Assembly (NCBI RefSeq): GCF_003074055.1
Contig: NZ_CP029043.1
Span: 5,262,501 to 5,326,500, forward strand
Source of the DNA: Streptomyces nigra
Lineage (GTDB): Bacteria > Actinomycetota > Actinomycetes > Streptomycetales > Streptomycetaceae
DNA: 64,000 nucleotides
Reading direction: 5' to 3'
Positions 62,513 to 64,000 of the stretch are shown in pieces (positions within the stretch are counted from its first letter, which is position 1; every line of letters begins with the position of its first letter). The notes below the pieces were generated by a model. The model worked only from the letters and a program-made list of their open reading frames with translations, had not been told where the DNA came from and ran no database searches. A program made the position numbers and the translations under genes.

Positions 62513-64000
62513 GCCGTCCCGGAGGACACCCCGCCGAGGCCCGCCGCCTCACCCCGCACGAGTACGCGGCCACCCACGGCCCCCGCGCCGGTGACCGCGT
62601 CCGGCTCGGCGACTCCGGGCTGACCGTCCGCGTCGAGTCCGACTCCCAGCGCCCGGGCGACGAGTTCCTCGCCGGGTTCGGCAAGACCGCCCGGGACGGG
62701 CTGCATCTGAAGGCGGCGTCCGTCCGCGAGACCTGCGACGTCGTCATCAGCAACGTCGTGGTCGTCGACGCGGTCCTCGGCATCCGCAAGGTGTCCATCG
62801 GCATCCGGCAGGGGCGGATCAGCGCCATCGGGCGGGCCGGGAACCCGGACACCCTCGACGGGGTCGACGTCGTCGTCGGCACGGGCACCTCGATCGTCTC
62901 CGGCGAGGGCCTGATCGCCACCGCCGGCGCCGTCGACACCCATGTCCATCTGCTGTCCCCGCGGGTCATGGAGGCGTCGCTCGCCTCCGGCGTCACCACG
63001 ATCATCGGCCAGGAGTTCGGACCGGTCTGGGGCGTCGGCGTCAACTCGCCCTGGGCGCTGCGGCACGCGTTCGGCGCCTTCGACGCCTGGCCGGTCAACA
63101 TCGGCTTCCTCGCCCGGGGTTCGTCCTCCCACGAGGCACCCCTGGTCGAGGCCCTCGCCGAGGGCGGCGCCTCCGGATTCAAGGTGCACGAGGACATGGG
63201 CGCCCACACCCGCGCGCTCGACACCGCCCTGCGCGTCGCCGAGGACCACGACGTCCAGGTCGCCCTGCACAGCGACGGCCTGAACGAGTGCCTGTCCGTC
63301 GAGGACACCCTGAGGGTGCTGGAGGGCCGCACCATCCACGCCTTCCACATCGAGGGCTGCGGCGGCGGGCACGTCCCGAACGTCCTGAAGATGGCCGGCG
63401 TCCCGAACGTCATCGGGTCCTCCACCAACCCCACCCTGCCCTTCGGCCGGGACGCCGTCGCCGAGCACTACGGCATGATCGTCTCCGTCCACGACCTCAA
63501 GACCGACCTGCCAGGCGACGCCGCCATGGCCCGTGACCGGATCCGCGCCGGGACCATGGGCGCCGAGGACGTCCTGCACGACCTGGGTGCGATCGGCATC
63601 ACCTCGTCCGACGCGCAGGGCATGGGCCGGGCCGGCGAGACCGTCCGGCGCACCCTCGCGATGGCCGGGAAGATGAAGGCGCAGTTCGGCGCGCCCGAGG
63701 ACCACGACAACGAGCGCGTCCTGCGCTACATCGCCAAGCTGACCATCAACCCGGCCCTCGCACACGGCCTCGCCCACGAGGTCGGATCGATCGAGGTCGG
63801 CAAGCTCGCCGACCTCGTGCTGTGGCGCCCCGAGTTCTTCGGTGCCAAGCCACAGCTCGTCCTCAAGGCCGGGTTCCCCGCGTACGGGGTGACCGGCGAC
63901 CCCAACGCGGCCACCGACACCTGCGAGCCCCTGGTGCTCGGCCCGCAGTTCGGGGCGTACGGCGCCACGCCCGCCGACCTCTCCGTGGCCTTCGTCGCGC
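62509..64000 (+). CDS. ureC: Urease alpha (catalytic) subunit, divergent type (3' end outside the window)
   Basis: The open frame covers 497 codons from ATG 62509 and continues past the edge. Active-site features seen by eye are the nickel His pair in DTHVHLLSPR, the carbamylated Lys in GFKVHEDMGAH, substrate His in ALHSDGLNE, His in FHIEGCGGGH and the Asp in SSDAQGMGR. The mobile-flap motif, normally VCHHL, reads SVHDL here: the flap Cys is replaced by Val, the His is kept. ADLVLWRPEFFGAKP is the C-terminal family block. Streptomyces often carry a second, more canonical ureABC elsewhere (from memory). Accessory genes may follow outside the window. Confidence 0.85.
   Translation, partial: MSRPGGHPAEARRLTPHEYAATHGPRAGDRVRLGDSGLTVRVESDSQRPGDEFLAGFGKTARDGLHLKAASVRETCDVVISNVVVVDAVLGIRKVSIGIRQGRISAIGRAGNPDTLDGVDVVVGTGTSIVSGEGLIATAGAVDTHVHLLSPRVMEASLASGVTTIIGQEFGPVWGVGVNSPWALRHAFGAFDAWPVNIGFLARGSSSHEAPLVEALAEGGASGFKVHEDMGAHTRALDTALRVAEDHDVQVALHSDGLNECLSVEDTLRVLEGRTIHAFHIEGCGGGHVPNVLKMAGVPNVIGSSTNPTLPFGRDAVAEHYGMIVSVHDLKTDLPGDAAMARDRIRAGTMGAEDVLHDLGAIGITSSDAQGMGRAGETVRRTLAMAGKMKAQFGAPEDHDNERVLRYIAKLTINPALAHGLAHEVGSIEVGKLADLVLWRPEFFGAKPQLVLKAGFPAYGVTGDPNAATDTCEPLVLGPQFGAYGATPADLSVAFVA

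Overview
The window is a 64 kb stretch of a Streptomyces-type chromosome. It has very high GC, strong GC bias at third codon positions, many GTG starts, frequent GTGA/ATGA stop-start overlaps, Tat- and lipobox-type exported proteins, and two actinobacterial GGDEF/EAL proteins. The gene order (gcvT; oligopeptide ABC operon; cysteine desulfurase/mnmA; ligA; GGDEF-EAL; gatCAB; second GGDEF-EAL; ilvBNC; serA; proline catabolism; leuB; ilvE; urease genes) resembles, from memory and unchecked, the S. coelicolor region around SCO5472 to SCO5526. This is core chromosome: I see no rRNA, tRNA, CRISPR, insertion sequence or prophage.

Layout. 0-3.4 kb: the 5' part of gcvT (minus strand) behind a tandem glycine riboswitch, a P-loop kinase-like gene, and two SseB-family paralogues. 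3.7-10.1 kb: a five-gene dipeptide/oligopeptide ABC importer with an intercistronic hairpin after the binding-protein gene and a clear terminator. 10.1-14.3 kb: a TRIC-type channel overlapping a membrane-anchored esterase tail to tail, a thioesterase, a TetR regulator with candidate palindromic operators, and two small membrane proteins. 14.4-21 kb: cysteine desulfurase and mnmA (tRNA 2-thiolation) around an exported amidase, then an alpha/beta hydrolase, DUF427, LOG and SDR genes and a frameshifted methionine-synthase-like gene. 21-29.5 kb: ligA, an RmdB-like GGDEF-EAL protein, and gatC-gatA-(80-aa protein)-gatB.

29.5-44.6 kb: a methyltransferase, an MMPL exporter, an acetyltransferase, small proteins, a large LuxR-type (LAL) regulator, a sugar-dehydrogenase-like lipoprotein, an aldo/keto reductase, a 2-hydroxyacid dehydrogenase, and a PAS-GGDEF protein with a degenerate EAL domain. 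44.6-50.2 kb: ilvB-ilvN-ilvC behind a leader peptide and attenuator, then serA. 50.2-56.4 kb: a divergent MFS/TetR pair, and a PucR-type regulator divergent from proline dehydrogenase and P5C dehydrogenase. 56.5-64 kb: DUF5988, an AAC(2')-type acetyltransferase, a 46-aa ORF, leuB, ilvE, an NCS1 permease, and a ureAB fusion with ureC running off the end.

Together the genes cover one-carbon, serine and branched-chain amino acid metabolism, peptide uptake, tRNA charging and modification, and c-di-GMP turnover. No obviously new multi-gene system stands out. The points most worth checking are the frameshift in the methionine-synthase-like gene, the shared sequence box between the NCS1 permease and a divergent urease, the degenerate EAL protein, the AAC(2')-like gene, the ilvB leader, and the small protein coupled into gatCAB.
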